The notes beneath the pieces were generated by a model. It saw only the letters and a list, made by a program, of their open reading frames with translations, ran no database searches and was not told the DNA's origin. Positions 44,701 to 54,723 of a stretch of DNA of 64,000 nucleotides are shown piece by piece. Both the position numbers and the translations under genes were made by a program. The stretch comes from Pseudomonadota bacterium. GTDB lineage: Bacteria; Pseudomonadota; Alphaproteobacteria; Rhodospirillales; Casp-alpha2. Numbering within the stretch: the stretch's first letter is position 1; every line of letters begins with the position of its first letter. Location of the stretch: NCBI GenBank assembly GCA_027624235.1, contig JAQBYB010000006.1, positions 1 through 64,000 on the forward strand, in the 5' to 3' direction.

Positions 44701-46701
44701 GACCACAAGGCCATGGGCATAACCGCCAGGGGTGGCTGGGAATCGGTGAAACGTCACTTCCGCGAAATCGGCGTCAACATCCAGCAACAGGACTTCACCG
44801 TTGTCGGCGTCGGCGACATGTCGGGTGACGTGTTCGGCAACGGCATGTTGTTATCGAAGCACATCAAGTTGGTCGGCGCTTTCAACCACCTGCACATCTT
44901 CATCGACCCCGACCCGGACCCTTCGAGCAGCCTTGCCGAGCGTAAACGGATGTTCAAGCTGCCGCGGTCCAACTGGTCCGATTACGACAAAAAGCTGATT
45001 TCCAAGGGCGGCGGCATTTTCGAGCGCAGCGCCAAGTCGCTGAGCCTTTCGCCGGAAATCAGGAAACTTTTCGATATCCCCAAGGCCCAGGCAACACCCA
45101 ACGAATTGATGGGCTATATCCTGCGGGCAGACGCCGACCTGATGTGGTTTGGCGGCATCGGCACCTACGTCAAGGCGGGATCAGAGTCCAATCTTAATGT
45201 CGGCGACCGCGCCAACGACGCCATTCGCATCAACGGTGCCGAGCTGCGTTGCAAGGTCGTCGGCGAAGGCGCCAACCTGGGCACCACCCAATTGGGCCGG
45301 GTCGAATACGCGCTCAAGGGCGGGCGGCTGAACACCGATTCCATCGATAATTCCGCCGGCGTCGATTGTTCCGACCATGAGGTCAACATCAAGATTTTGA
45401 TTGATGCCGTGGTCGACAAAGGCCGCCTTTCGGTGCCCGAGCGCAATCGGCTGTTGGCGTCGATGACCAGCGAAGTCGGCGGGCTTGTTTTGCGCCACAA
45501 CTACCTTCAGACCCAGGCCATCACCATGGTCGAGGCCAAGGGCTCGAATGCCCTGGATAACCAGACCCGCCTGATGCGGATGCTGGAGCGCACCGGGCGT
45601 CTGAACCGGGGCGTGGAATTCCTGCCCGATGATGAAATCCTGAGCGAGCGCGGGATGGCGGGTCAGGGCCTGACCCGGCCGGAGATCGCCATCATTATGT
45701 CGTATGGGAAAATCTGGCTCTATGATGAACTGTTGGCGTCAACCGTGCCGGACGACCCGTGGCTGGAAGAAGACCTGGTGGAATACTTCCCGACCCCGTT
45801 AAGAAAAAAATATCTGGGTGACATTCGTGGCCACCGTCTGCGCCGCGAAATTGTCGCTACCCGGGCGACGAATTCCATGATCAATCGCGTCGGCGGCACC
45901 TTCGTCAACGAATTCATGGAAAAAACCGGCAAAGGCGCCGCAGAGATTGCCCGCGCCTACATCATCGCCCGCGAAGTGTTCGGGCTGCGCAAAATTTGGG
46001 AAGCGGTGGAAAAGCTGGACAACCGCGCGTCGCCCTCGGCACAGACCGCCATGGCGCTCGACACCAATTATCTGATCGAATGGGTGACCCTGTGGTTCCT
46101 GCGCAACGGCAAACCGGGCCTGGATATTGGCCAACACATCCAGGAATTTCAGGCCGGCATCATCACCCTTGCCGACGGTCTTGCCGGCATGCTGCCGGCT
46201 CATTACCACGCCGACATCAAAAAACGAGCCGGGCCTTATGTCGATCAGGGCGTGCCCGAGGCCTTGGCGCTGCGCATCGCCAATCTGGTTAACCTCTATT
46301 CCGGTTGCGATATCGTTCGTCTGGCCAACCGTCGAAAGCTTCCGGTCGGCGACGTGGCGCGGATCTATTTCGCCATCGGCACGCATTTCCATCTCGGCCG
46401 GTTGCGTGCCGCCGCCGATGGTTTGGGTTCCGACAGCCATTGGCAAAAATTAGCGGTCGCCGCCCTGACCGAAGAAATTTACGGCCACCAGTTGGCGCTT
46501 GCCAATCAGGTGCTCGATTTCTCCCGCAGTGGCATGAACCCGGAAAAGGCCGTTCAGGGCTGGCTGACCAAGAACCGCGCCGTGGTCGAGCCCACCGATC
46601 ATCTGCTTTCCGAACTGTGGGCGACGGAAATCAACGATGTGTCCATGATTGCGGTCGCCAGCCGGTCGCTCAGGACGGTGACGGATGGCGGCTCCGTTTA
46701 A
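41782..46701 (+). CDS. gdhZ: NAD-specific glutamate dehydrogenase, large (about 180 kDa) type
   Basis: Catabolic enzyme converting glutamate to 2-oxoglutarate and ammonia. At 1639 residues it matches the large class found in many proteobacteria. A long N-terminal regulatory region with ACT-like segments ([17 protein letters not shown]) precedes the dehydrogenase core. The core has [36 protein letters not shown] with the catalytic lysine region, and [11 protein letters not shown]. A C-terminal helical part ends the protein. A low-complexity Lys/Gly/Gln insertion lies at about residues 144-172. GGGGGAT precedes the ATG. Probably cotranscribed with the MFS gene six bases downstream. Confidence 0.95.
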   Translation: [1639 protein letters not shown]

Positions 46702-46707
46702 AAAACA

Positions 46708-47991
46708 ATGACCGGCGGCAACAGCCCGGAAAAGAACAAGACCCAGAGGCGCGGGATCGCGGCCTGGTGCTTTTATGACTGGGCCAACTCGGCGTTCCCG
46801 ACGGTGATCACCACCTTCGTCTTCGCCGCCTATTTTACCAAAGCCATTGCCGCCGATGAGATCACCGGCACCGCCCAGTGGGGGTACGCCATCAGCCTGT
46901 CGGGGCTGGCGGTGGCGGTGGTGGCGCCGTTGCTGGGCGCCGTCGCCGATTTTGGCGGGCGGCGAAAGCCCTGGATTTTTGCCTTCACCGTCATCTGCGC
47001 CGTGGCCACGGCGTTGTTGTGGCAGGCCAAGCCGGACGTCTCGTTCGTTTTCCTGGCGCTGGTGCTGACGGCGGTCGCTAACTTCGCCTTCGAGATGGCG
47101 ATGGTTTTTTACAACGCCATGCTGCCGGATCTCGCGTCAAAAGATCGCATCGGCCGGGTTTCCGGGTGGGGTTGGGGGTTGGGCTATGGCGGCGGCTTAG
47201 CCTGTCTCGGCCTTGCCCTGGTCGCCCTGGTCGAGGCCGAAACGCCGGTGTTTGGGCTCGACAAGGGCCAGGCCGAACATCTGCGCGCCACCGGGCCGAT
47301 GGTGGCAATGTGGATAATGGTGTTCGCGGTGCCGTTGTTTGTGTGGACGCCGGACCGTCCCAGCCGGGGCTTGAGAATTGGCGACGCGTTCCGAAAGGGC
47401 TCCTCGTCGCTGATTGATACACTCAGGCGCATTCGGGAGCACAAGGATATCGTCCGCTATCTGATTGCCCGGATGATCTACACCGACGGGCTCAATACGC
47501 TGTTCGCCTTCGGCGGCATTTACGCCGCCGGCAGTTTCGGCATGGATTTTTCGGAATTGATCCTGTTCGGGATCGCCATCAACGTCACCGCCGGTTTGGG
47601 CGCCGCCGGGTTTGCCTGGATTGATGACCGGATCGGGCCGAAGCGCACCATCCAGATCGCCGTCATCGGGTTGACGGTGTTGGGCGGGGCGCTGGTGGTG
47701 GTCGAGGGCAAGACGCTGTTTTGGGCCCTCGCCCTGCCGCTGGGGATTTTTGTCGGTCCGGCGCAGGCGGCGAGCCGGTCGTTGATGGCGCACCTGGCGC
47801 CGGCCGAGATCAGGACCAAAATGTTCGGCCTCTATGCGCTTTCGGGCAAGGCGACGGCCTTTATCGGCCCGGCGCTGCTGGCCTGGGTGACGGTGGCGTC
47901 GGGAAGCCAGCGCGCCGGGATGGCGACGATCCTGGTATTTTTCGTGGTCGGGTTGGGGTTGCTGTCCGGGGTACCCGATCGCCGACGCTGA
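46708..47991 (+). CDS. UMF1/Atg22-like MFS transporter
   Basis: A 427-residue inner-membrane protein with about 12 helices. The N-terminal AAWCFYDWANSAFPTVITTFVFAAYF is the signature of the UMF1 (vacuole-effluxer Atg22-like) branch of the major facilitator superfamily. The loop GAVADFGGRRKPW is the MFS motif between helices 2 and 3. Yeast Atg22 exports amino acids from the vacuole. Bacterial substrates are mostly unknown. Its position just after the glutamate dehydrogenase gene hints at amino-acid traffic, which is inference. Confidence 0.88.
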   Translation: MTGGNSPEKNKTQRRGIAAWCFYDWANSAFPTVITTFVFAAYFTKAIAADEITGTAQWGYAISLSGLAVAVVAPLLGAVADFGGRRKPWIFAFTVICAVATALLWQAKPDVSFVFLALVLTAVANFAFEMAMVFYNAMLPDLASKDRIGRVSGWGWGLGYGGGLACLGLALVALVEAETPVFGLDKGQAEHLRATGPMVAMWIMVFAVPLFVWTPDRPSRGLRIGDAFRKGSSSLIDTLRRIREHKDIVRYLIARMIYTDGLNTLFAFGGIYAAGSFGMDFSELILFGIAINVTAGLGAAGFAWIDDRIGPKRTIQIAVIGLTVLGGALVVVEGKTLFWALALPLGIFVGPAQAASRSLMAHLAPAEIRTKMFGLYALSGKATAFIGPALLAWVTVASGSQRAGMATILVFFVVGLGLLSGVPDRRR

Positions 47992-48031
47992 ACCATTGAA
48001 ATGGCGGCGTTTTTACCGGACAATCACCGCC

Positions 48032-48652
48032 ATGACCTTTCCCGATCAAAAATTCGACAGCATTGCGGCTTTTGCCGGCGCCTACTTCGACCACAGCCGC
48101 ACCGCACAGGCGTCGGTGGACGCCGAAAAGCTGGACGCCGCCTTTCAATTGCTGGACGCCGCCTATCAGCGCGGCGCGGTGTTGTACGTTTGCGGCAACG
48201 GCGGCTCGGCCTCGATCTCCAATCATCTGGTCTGCGACCATTCCAAATGCGGCCAGACCGACACGGATTTGCGGCCCAAGGTGGTCTCGCTGAGCACCAA
48301 TATGGAAATGGTCACCGCCATCGCCAATGATATCTCTTATGCGGAAGTCTTCGCCTATCAACTACAAACCCTGGCCGAGCCGGGTGATGTGTTGCTGACC
48401 ATTTCATCGTCCGGCGATTCGGAAAATGTCGTCCGCGCCGCTCAATGGGCCAAGGACAACGGCCTCGGCGTGATTGCCTTTACCGGATTTGACGGTGGCC
48501 GCTCAGGCAGTCTGGCGGACGTTAATTTGCATGTCGCCGGGGACAATTACGGCGTCATCGAAGATACCCACCAAGGCCTGATGCATATTCTGGCGCAATT
48601 CATCCGCCATCATCACATGGACGCCGCGACTATTGCCGAGCGCAAGTTTTAG
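48032..48652 (+). CDS. SIS-domain phosphosugar isomerase (GmhA-like)
   Basis: A 206-residue single SIS-domain protein. VLYVCGNGGSASISNHLVCD and GDVLLTISSSGDSENVVRAAQWAK give the phosphosugar-binding Ser/Gly loops. The C-terminal DTHQGLMHILAQFI is close to sedoheptulose-7-phosphate isomerase (GmhA) proteins. GmhA begins the heptose branch of lipopolysaccharide synthesis, but no other heptose gene is present, so the substrate stays open. Start ATG 48032 is preferred over an earlier in-frame codon at 47996. It lies 10 bases before the metallo-hydrolase gene. Confidence 0.85.
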   Translation: MTFPDQKFDSIAAFAGAYFDHSRTAQASVDAEKLDAAFQLLDAAYQRGAVLYVCGNGGSASISNHLVCDHSKCGQTDTDLRPKVVSLSTNMEMVTAIANDISYAEVFAYQLQTLAEPGDVLLTISSSGDSENVVRAAQWAKDNGLGVIAFTGFDGGRSGSLADVNLHVAGDNYGVIEDTHQGLMHILAQFIRHHHMDAATIAERKF

Positions 48653-48661
48653 GCGTCTGGG

Positions 48662-49477
48662 ATGCCCGGTCCCGAATTAGACCCCGGCGTCTATGAACTG
48701 TTCGCCGTCAAATACGCCACCCACGGCAGGACGGCGGCGGCCAATTTCGTCGATCCCCCGGACCCGCACGAGGCCATGCCCATCGATTATTTCGTCTGGG
48801 CGGCGGTGTCGGACGATCGCACCTTCGTCATCGACATGGGCTTCACGAAAGAGACAGCGGACGATCGTGCCCGCACGCATCTGCGCTGCCCAACGGAAGC
48901 GCTGGCCCTGATCGGGGTCGATGCCAAAACCGTCAAGGACGTGATCGTCACCCATTTTCATTACGACCACATCGGCAATTTTGATAAATTCCCCGCTGCC
49001 AAGTTTCATCTTCAGGACCGTGAAATGGCATTCGCCACCGGACGCCACATGCTTGACCCGGCGCACGGCTCGTCCATGAATGTCGATGATGTTGTCGGCA
49101 TGGTCCGCCATGTGTACGGCAATCGGGTGGTTTTTCACGATGGCGATGCGGAACTGGCGCCGGGAATCGCGCTGCATCACATCGGCGGCCATACGGCGGG
49201 CTTGCAGGCGGTGACGGTGATGACCAAACGCGGCGTTGTCGTCGTCGCGTCCGATGCGTGCCATCTGTATGCCAACATCGAAACCCGCAACCCGTTCCCG
49301 GTAATCTTCGAGCGAGACAAGGTGCTTGAAGGCTACGACACCCTGGAACGTCTTGCGCCGACGCCGGCACACATCGTCCCCGGCCATGATCCGCTGGTGC
49401 TGAACCGCTACCCGGCGGTGTCGGACGATTTGGACGGAATCGCCATTCGCCTCGATGTGGACCCAAAAGCTTCGTAA
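48662..49477 (+). CDS. metallo-beta-lactamase-fold hydrolase, N-acyl homoserine lactonase-like
   Basis: A 271-residue zinc hydrolase. VTHFHYDHIGN gives the HxHxDH site (residues 98-103), GHTAG adds a metal ligand and ASDACHLYANIE the bridging Asp, with a final His in HIVPGHDP. This set and the length match the AttM/AiiA lactonase branch, whose best-known members open the lactone of quorum signals. Many relatives use other lactones, so the substrate is uncertain. No signal peptide. It abuts the next MFS gene with no spacer (TAAATG). Confidence 0.85.
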   Translation: MPGPELDPGVYELFAVKYATHGRTAAANFVDPPDPHEAMPIDYFVWAAVSDDRTFVIDMGFTKETADDRARTHLRCPTEALALIGVDAKTVKDVIVTHFHYDHIGNFDKFPAAKFHLQDREMAFATGRHMLDPAHGSSMNVDDVVGMVRHVYGNRVVFHDGDAELAPGIALHHIGGHTAGLQAVTVMTKRGVVVVASDACHLYANIETRNPFPVIFERDKVLEGYDTLERLAPTPAHIVPGHDPLVLNRYPAVSDDLDGIAIRLDVDPKAS

Positions 49478-50638
49478 ATGAGCAAAAGCTCCTTTCGAGG
49501 TTTCGGCGTTGCGTTGGGCGGCTTGATCGCCATGGCCGCCGCCATGGGGGTCGGGCGCTTTGTTTACACGCCGATCATGCCGTTCATGGAAGCGGCCCTC
49601 GGGTTAACAAAGGCCGAGGCCGGCGTTCTCGCGTCGATGAATTTCCTGGGCTACCTTTTAGGCGCCCTTGCCGCGTCGGCGTCTGGGGTTCCAGGGGGGC
49701 GGAGGCTTTGGTTTCTGGGGGCCCTGGCCGTGAGCGCCCTTTCCACCGGCGCCATGGGGATATCATCGTCGATTGAAATTTTCCTGGGCTTGCGCTTTGT
49801 CGGCGGCGTCGCCAGCGCATTTGTTCTTGTCTTCGCATCGGCGCTGGTCCTTGACCGCCTGGCGATGGCCGGGCGTCTCGGCCTGTCCGGACTGCATTTT
49901 GCCGGCGTTGGTTTCGGTATTGCGGCGTCGGCTATTATTGTCTCCGGCCTTTCCATGGCTGGATATGGTTGGCAGGCGCTGTGGCTTTTCAGCGGGGCTT
50001 TTTCATTTTTGGCATTGGTGGCGGTGGCCCTGCTGATCCCAAATGAAGAGGAACCCCCCACCCAGGTCCAGGCCACCAAGGGCACAACGCTGGACCGGCG
50101 TCTGGTTTTTCTTGTTATTGCCTATGGGTTGTTCGGATTCGGCTATGTGATTACGGCGACCTTTATTTCGACAATGGTACGGTCCGCGCCCGACATTCAA
50201 TTTCTTGAACGCGTGATATGGCTTGTGGTCGGCGTCGCCGGCATTCCTTCCGTGATGTTCTGGAACTGGGTCGGGCAACGATGGGGCCTCGCCCGCGGCT
50301 TCGCAATCGCGTGTCTGGTTGAAGCCGTGGGTGTCGCCATGAGTGTTGTCGGCACAAGTGCATCGGTAATCGTGGCTTCCGCGGTTCTTTTGGGCGGCAC
50401 CTTCATGGGAATTTCGGCATTGGGTTTGGTCCATGCCCGCCGCCTTTCCAGCGGCGATGTGCGCCGCAGCCTCGCGTTGATGACAGCGGCCTTTGGCCTG
50501 GGCCAGATGATCGGCCCGACATTCGCCGGGTATGCCTACGGGTTCGATAACAGCTTCCTGGCGCCATCGCTGACGGCGGTCGCGGCGCTGGTGATCGCGG
50601 CGGGGCTGGCGATTGTCCCCGCCCCTAATCGACGGTGA
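49478..50638 (+). CDS. YbfB/YjiJ-like MFS transporter
   Basis: A 386-residue protein with about 12 membrane helices. The first helix has GGLIAMAAAMGVGRFVYTPIMP, the pattern of the YbfB/YjiJ family of the major facilitator superfamily. FLGLRFVGGVASAFVLVFASA and the C-terminal GQMIGPTFAGYAYG are also typical. The substrate is unknown. Start ATG directly follows the lactonase-like stop, so the two are coupled and may act on the same compound. Its 3' end overlaps the convergent cupin gene by 14 bases. Confidence 0.85.
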   Translation: MSKSSFRGFGVALGGLIAMAAAMGVGRFVYTPIMPFMEAALGLTKAEAGVLASMNFLGYLLGALAASASGVPGGRRLWFLGALAVSALSTGAMGISSSIEIFLGLRFVGGVASAFVLVFASALVLDRLAMAGRLGLSGLHFAGVGFGIAASAIIVSGLSMAGYGWQALWLFSGAFSFLALVAVALLIPNEEEPPTQVQATKGTTLDRRLVFLVIAYGLFGFGYVITATFISTMVRSAPDIQFLERVIWLVVGVAGIPSVMFWNWVGQRWGLARGFAIACLVEAVGVAMSVVGTSASVIVASAVLLGGTFMGISALGLVHARRLSSGDVRRSLALMTAAFGLGQMIGPTFAGYAYGFDNSFLAPSLTAVAALVIAAGLAIVPAPNRR

Positions 50639-51188
50639 CGATATACGGCGATGCCGTCTTGGCCTCGGGGTCGAACTGCGAGCGGTCGGTAAAATTGACG
50701 TGCTTGCCGTAAGTGTGCAGCGACATGCTGATCTCATCGGCAACGTTCCAGACCGCGTGGATGTCGCCGGAGGGCAGACACGATACCTTGCCGGCGGTCA
50801 TGATCGCTTCAGTGCCTTTTGTAAGCTCGGCATGGCCTGGGGTTGAAGCATCGTCGACCCGCGTCCACATGGTCTCCTTTTCCTCGCCTTCGATTCCGGC
50901 GACGACGGCCCAGGTGCCGTGGTCATGGGCGGGGGTGCCCCGGTCCGGCAGCCACGACAGCAGGAAAACGGCGTTGGTGTGGTCATCTTCCTCATGCAGG
51001 GTGTGAAAGCCGAAGCCCTGGGCTTTATCGCAGTGGCGGTGCTTGTCGGTGATCCAGCCGGGCGTCGTCGCCAGCTTTTGCGCCAGCGGGGCCAAACGCT
51101 GGAAGATCGCCTTCTCGTCGGTTTCCTCGGCGGTGATACGGCGCAGGTCTTCGACATATTCGGCGACGCTGTAATTTATTTCAGTCAT
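50625..51188 (-). CDS. cysteine dioxygenase-like cupin
   Basis: A 187-residue double-stranded beta-helix protein. PAHDHGTWAVVAGIEGEE carries two metal-binding His and GDIHAVWNVADE the third, the 3-His site of the thiol dioxygenase family (cysteine or 3-mercaptopropionate dioxygenases). The N-terminal helices are as in small bacterial members. The thiol substrate cannot be told. It begins 14 bases after purH on the same strand, so it may be the last gene of the long leftward transcript. Confidence 0.8.
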   Translation of the reverse strand: MTEINYSVAEYVEDLRRITAEETDEKAIFQRLAPLAQKLATTPGWITDKHRHCDKAQGFGFHTLHEEDDHTNAVFLLSWLPDRGTPAHDHGTWAVVAGIEGEEKETMWTRVDDASTPGHAELTKGTEAIMTAGKVSCLPSGDIHAVWNVADEISMSLHTYGKHVNFTDRSQFDPEAKTASPYIVTVD

Positions 51189-51202
51189 TGATAAACCCTT
51201 TT

Positions 51203-52774
51203 CTAATGCCGGAAGTGGCGCATGCCGGTGAACACCATGGCCAAACCGGCTTCATCGGCGGCGGCGATAACGTCGTCGTCGCGCATCGAGCCGCCGGGCT
51301 GAATGACCGCCGTCACCCCGGCCTCGGCAATCGCCTGCACGCCATCGGCGAACGGGAAAAAGGCGTCGGATGCGGCGACGGAACCCTTGGCCCAGGTTTC
51401 CCCATCACCGGCGACGCGGGCGGCGTCGGCGGCTTTCCAGGCGGCGATGCGGGACGAATTGACGCGGCTCATCTGCCCGGCGCCGACGCCGACGGTGGCC
51501 TTGTCCTTGGCATAGACGATGGCGTTGGATTTGACGTGCTTGGCGACGGTAAACGCAAATACCAAGTCCGCCAGTTCGCCGTCCGTCGGGGCGCGTTTGG
51601 TAACGACCTTGAGGTCGCCGTCGGTGACCGCCCAGTCGCGGCCCTGCAACAGATAGCCGCCGGAAAGACTCTTTAACGTCATGCCCTGGGCGGTGGGGTC
51701 GGCCATGCCCCCGGTGACGAGGACGCGCAGGTTTTTCTTGGCCGCCAGAATCTTGCGTGCGCCGGGGTTGATATCCGGTGCGATAACGACCTCGGCGAAC
51801 AGCTCGGCGACTTGCTCGGCGGTGGCTTCGTCCAGGGTTTGGTTGACGGCGATGATGCCGCCGAAGGCGCTTTCGGTATCGCAGGCCAAGGCGCGGGCGT
51901 AGGCCTCGGCCAGGGTGTCCGCGATGGCCACCCCGCACGGGTTGGCGTGCTTGACGATGATGCAGGCGGGACCGTTGGTGAATTCGGATGCCAGCTCAAA
52001 GGCGGCGTCGGTGTCGTTGAGATTGTTGTAGCTCAGCTCCTTGCCCTGAATTTGTTCGGCGGTGGCGACGCCCGGGCGGTTTTCGGCATTGTTATAGAAC
52101 GCCGCCTGCTGGTGCGGATTCTCGCCATACCGCAACGTCTGTTTCAAGGTGCCGCCGACGGCAAAGCGCGGCGGGAACGCGTCGCCGACGTGCGCCGAGA
52201 ACCAGCCCGAGATGGCGGCGTCATAGGCGCCGGTGCGGCCATAGGCTCTCGCCGCCAGGGTCTGGCGGAACGCCGGCGTCGTCGCGTTATTACCGGCCTT
52301 CATTTCCTCGATCAGCTGGCCGTAATCGGCGGGATCGACGACGACGGAGACGAAGGCATGGTTCTTGGCGGCGGCGCGAATTAACGCCGGGCCGCCGATA
52401 TCGATGTTCTCGATGCAGTCGTCGAACCCGGCGCCGCCGGCAACCGTCGCCTCGAACGGATACAGGTTAACCACCAACAAGCCGATGGCCTCGATTCCAT
52501 TTTCCCGCATGGCGTGTTGGTGCGCGTCGACGTCTAGCCGGGCCAGAAGCCCACCGTGAATTTTCGGGTGCAGGGTCTTGACCCGGCCGTCCATGATTTC
52601 GGGGAAGCCGGTTATATCGGATACATCCTTGACGCTGAGGCCGAAGTCCCGAAGCGCCTTGGCGGTGCCGCCGGTGGACAGAATCTCGATATTGTTGTCG
52701 CCAAGATAACGGCCCAGTTCCTCAAGGCCGGTTTTGTCGGAAACGGAAATAAGGGCGCGGCGGATGGTCGTCAT
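51203..52774 (-). CDS. purH: bifunctional AICAR formyltransferase / IMP cyclohydrolase
   Basis: Last two steps of IMP synthesis. The N-terminal MGS-like cyclohydrolase domain begins [20 protein letters not shown] and has [11 protein letters not shown]. The formyltransferase domain contains [32 protein letters not shown] and [11 protein letters not shown]. The C-terminal [37 protein letters not shown] is typical. Length is 523 residues. The ATG overlaps the stop of the 4,6-dehydratase gene by four bases, so it is coupled to the polysaccharide operon upstream. Confidence 0.97.
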   Translation of the reverse strand: MTTIRRALISVSDKTGLEELGRYLGDNNIEILSTGGTAKALRDFGLSVKDVSDITGFPEIMDGRVKTLHPKIHGGLLARLDVDAHQHAMRENGIEAIGLLVVNLYPFEATVAGGAGFDDCIENIDIGGPALIRAAAKNHAFVSVVVDPADYGQLIEEMKAGNNATTPAFRQTLAARAYGRTGAYDAAISGWFSAHVGDAFPPRFAVGGTLKQTLRYGENPHQQAAFYNNAENRPGVATAEQIQGKELSYNNLNDTDAAFELASEFTNGPACIIVKHANPCGVAIADTLAEAYARALACDTESAFGGIIAVNQTLDEATAEQVAELFAEVVIAPDINPGARKILAAKKNLRVLVTGGMADPTAQGMTLKSLSGGYLLQGRDWAVTDGDLKVVTKRAPTDGELADLVFAFTVAKHVKSNAIVYAKDKATVGVGAGQMSRVNSSRIAAWKAADAARVAGDGETWAKGSVAASDAFFPFADGVQAIAEAGVTAVIQPGGSMRDDDVIAAADEAGLAMVFTGMRHFRH

Positions 52775-54723
52775 CGGGCGGTGGCTTCCTTTTTTAATGA
52801 TCCCGCCGCCGTCTTGGCGTCGGAGGCGGGTTCCATATGGTATTCGGGGACAAGCCTTTGGATCACGGCGAAAATAGCTTCGAGGTCGTCATTGCGGCAG
52901 GCCTCGGCCAGTTCCTTAAGGGCAGGGCGTAAATCATCCAGGTTGCCGGCTCTGGGCGCGGCGAGAAGAAGGCCGGGGCTTTCGGTGGCGACTGGCGGCT
53001 CGGCGCCGTGGAAGATTTCCTCGAACAGTTTTTCACCGGGCCGGGTGCCGACGATGTCGATCTTGATGTCTTTGCCGGGTTTCAGTCCGGCCAGCCGGAT
53101 CATCTGTTCGGCCAGATCCATGATGCGGATCGGCTCGCCCATATCGAGGACGAAAATCTTGCCATTGCCATCACTGCCTTGGGGGGTCCCCAGCGCTGAT
53201 GCCTGCAACACCAGCTCGACCGCCTCGCCGACGGTCATGAAATAGCGCGTCATATCTTTGTGGGTTACCGTCAACGGCCCGCCGTTCGCCAGTTGTCTTT
53301 GGAACAGCGGCACCACCGATCCCGTCGAGCCCAACACATTGCCGAAGCGCACCGTCACGAACCGCGTGCCTTCCCCTTCGGCGCGCTGAAGGTCGAGCGC
53401 CTGACAATAGCTTTCGCCGATGCGCTTGGTGGCGCCCATGATGCTGGTCGGGTTGACCGCCTTGTCCGTGGAAATCAGGACCATGGTTTTGACACCGCAC
53501 TGAACGCAGGTATCGGCGATGGTGACGGTGCCGTTGACGTTGGTCGTGGTGCCCTCGACGATATTGGCTTCGACCATGGGCACATGTTTCAAGGCCGCCG
53601 CGTGGAACACCAGGTCCGGGGAAAAGCGGGCGAAAATCCGGCCGATGCGGTCGGCGTGGCGAACATCGGCGATCACCGAAACACGGGCAACATCCGGCCA
53701 CTGTTCCATGACTTCCCGGTCGATGGTGTAGAGCGCGAGTTCTGAATTATCCAACAGCATGATTTCGGCGGGCTTAAGGGCGGAGACTTGGCGCACCAGT
53801 TCGGAACCGATGGAGCCGCCGGCGCCGGTCACCAGGACGCGTTTTCCTCCAATGAGGGCGGCCATGGCGTCGCGGTCCAGCGCCGTTTGCGGCCGCCCGA
53901 GCAGGTCTTCCACCGCCACCGGTTTAACATCGGCCTTGTCGGCAACGCCGCTTTTGAAATCGGTGACTTTCGGGATGCGGGCCAGGGTCATGCCCATTTC
54001 ATCGGCCTGGTCGAGCAGCGAACGAATCTGGGCGCCATTCAGATCGTCCCTGGTCAGCACCAATCGTTGCGGCTTAATTCCCACTGCCCGTAATTTTTTC
54101 ACCGCGCCGGCAATATCGTCGATGGAGCCGATGACCTCGACGCCATGAATTTGCCGCCCGACCCGTCCCGGCGACTCTGACACGATGCCGACGGCCTGGT
54201 AGCTGGCGTTCGGGGTGCGTTTTAATGTCCGGATGAACAGCTCAGCCCCATCACCGGCGCCGGCCAACAGGACGGCGATGCGGTTGTTGCCGCCGTTTTC
54301 CGATACCAGATCAAAACGCCGGTCTTTAATCAGCCGATAAAAGAATCGCGGCCCGCCCAACAGCGCCATCAGCACGAACCAGGTGATCGGGATGACCGAA
54401 CGCGGGATGTGAAGGAACCGACTCCACAGAAACATAATCAATAAGAAGACGAGAATTGCCACGCTTACCGCCCGGGTGATCGCCATCAGGTCGTTCATGG
54501 AGGCGTAGCGCCACACCCCCCGGTAAAGGCCGGAAAAAAAGAACACCACCGCCGAGATGACCATAAACGAAACGCCAGCCTGAACCATCGGTTCCATGGC
54601 GTATAACAGCGTGTCGTCGCCGAGCCTTAAATAGATCGCTATCGCAAACGCCAGCCCGGACATAATAATGTCGTTGGCGTAAACGATAAGGCCGCGGCCG
54701 GAAATATGATGAATGAATTTCAT
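52771..54723 (-). CDS. membrane-bound UDP-N-acetylglucosamine 4,6-dehydratase (CapD/WbpM type)
   Basis: Makes UDP-4-keto-6-deoxy-sugar for surface glycans. From ATG 54723 it is 650 residues. Four N-terminal membrane helices (about 10-115) are followed by a CoA-binding-like Rossmann segment ([21 protein letters not shown]) and the catalytic SDR domain. That domain has [17 protein letters not shown], the [13 protein letters not shown] loop and [20 protein letters not shown]. The frame runs further upstream without family features. With the downstream-acting reductase (next gene) it fits UDP-N-acetylquinovosamine synthesis. Confidence 0.93.
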   Translation of the reverse strand: MKFIHHISGRGLIVYANDIIMSGLAFAIAIYLRLGDDTLLYAMEPMVQAGVSFMVISAVVFFFSGLYRGVWRYASMNDLMAITRAVSVAILVFLLIMFLWSRFLHIPRSVIPITWFVLMALLGGPRFFYRLIKDRRFDLVSENGGNNRIAVLLAGAGDGAELFIRTLKRTPNASYQAVGIVSESPGRVGRQIHGVEVIGSIDDIAGAVKKLRAVGIKPQRLVLTRDDLNGAQIRSLLDQADEMGMTLARIPKVTDFKSGVADKADVKPVAVEDLLGRPQTALDRDAMAALIGGKRVLVTGAGGSIGSELVRQVSALKPAEIMLLDNSELALYTIDREVMEQWPDVARVSVIADVRHADRIGRIFARFSPDLVFHAAALKHVPMVEANIVEGTTTNVNGTVTIADTCVQCGVKTMVLISTDKAVNPTSIMGATKRIGESYCQALDLQRAEGEGTRFVTVRFGNVLGSTGSVVPLFQRQLANGGPLTVTHKDMTRYFMTVGEAVELVLQASALGTPQGSDGNGKIFVLDMGEPIRIMDLAEQMIRLAGLKPGKDIKIDIVGTRPGEKLFEEIFHGAEPPVATESPGLLLAAPRAGNLDDLRPALKELAEACRNDDLEAIFAVIQRLVPEYHMEPASDAKTAAGSLKKEATAR

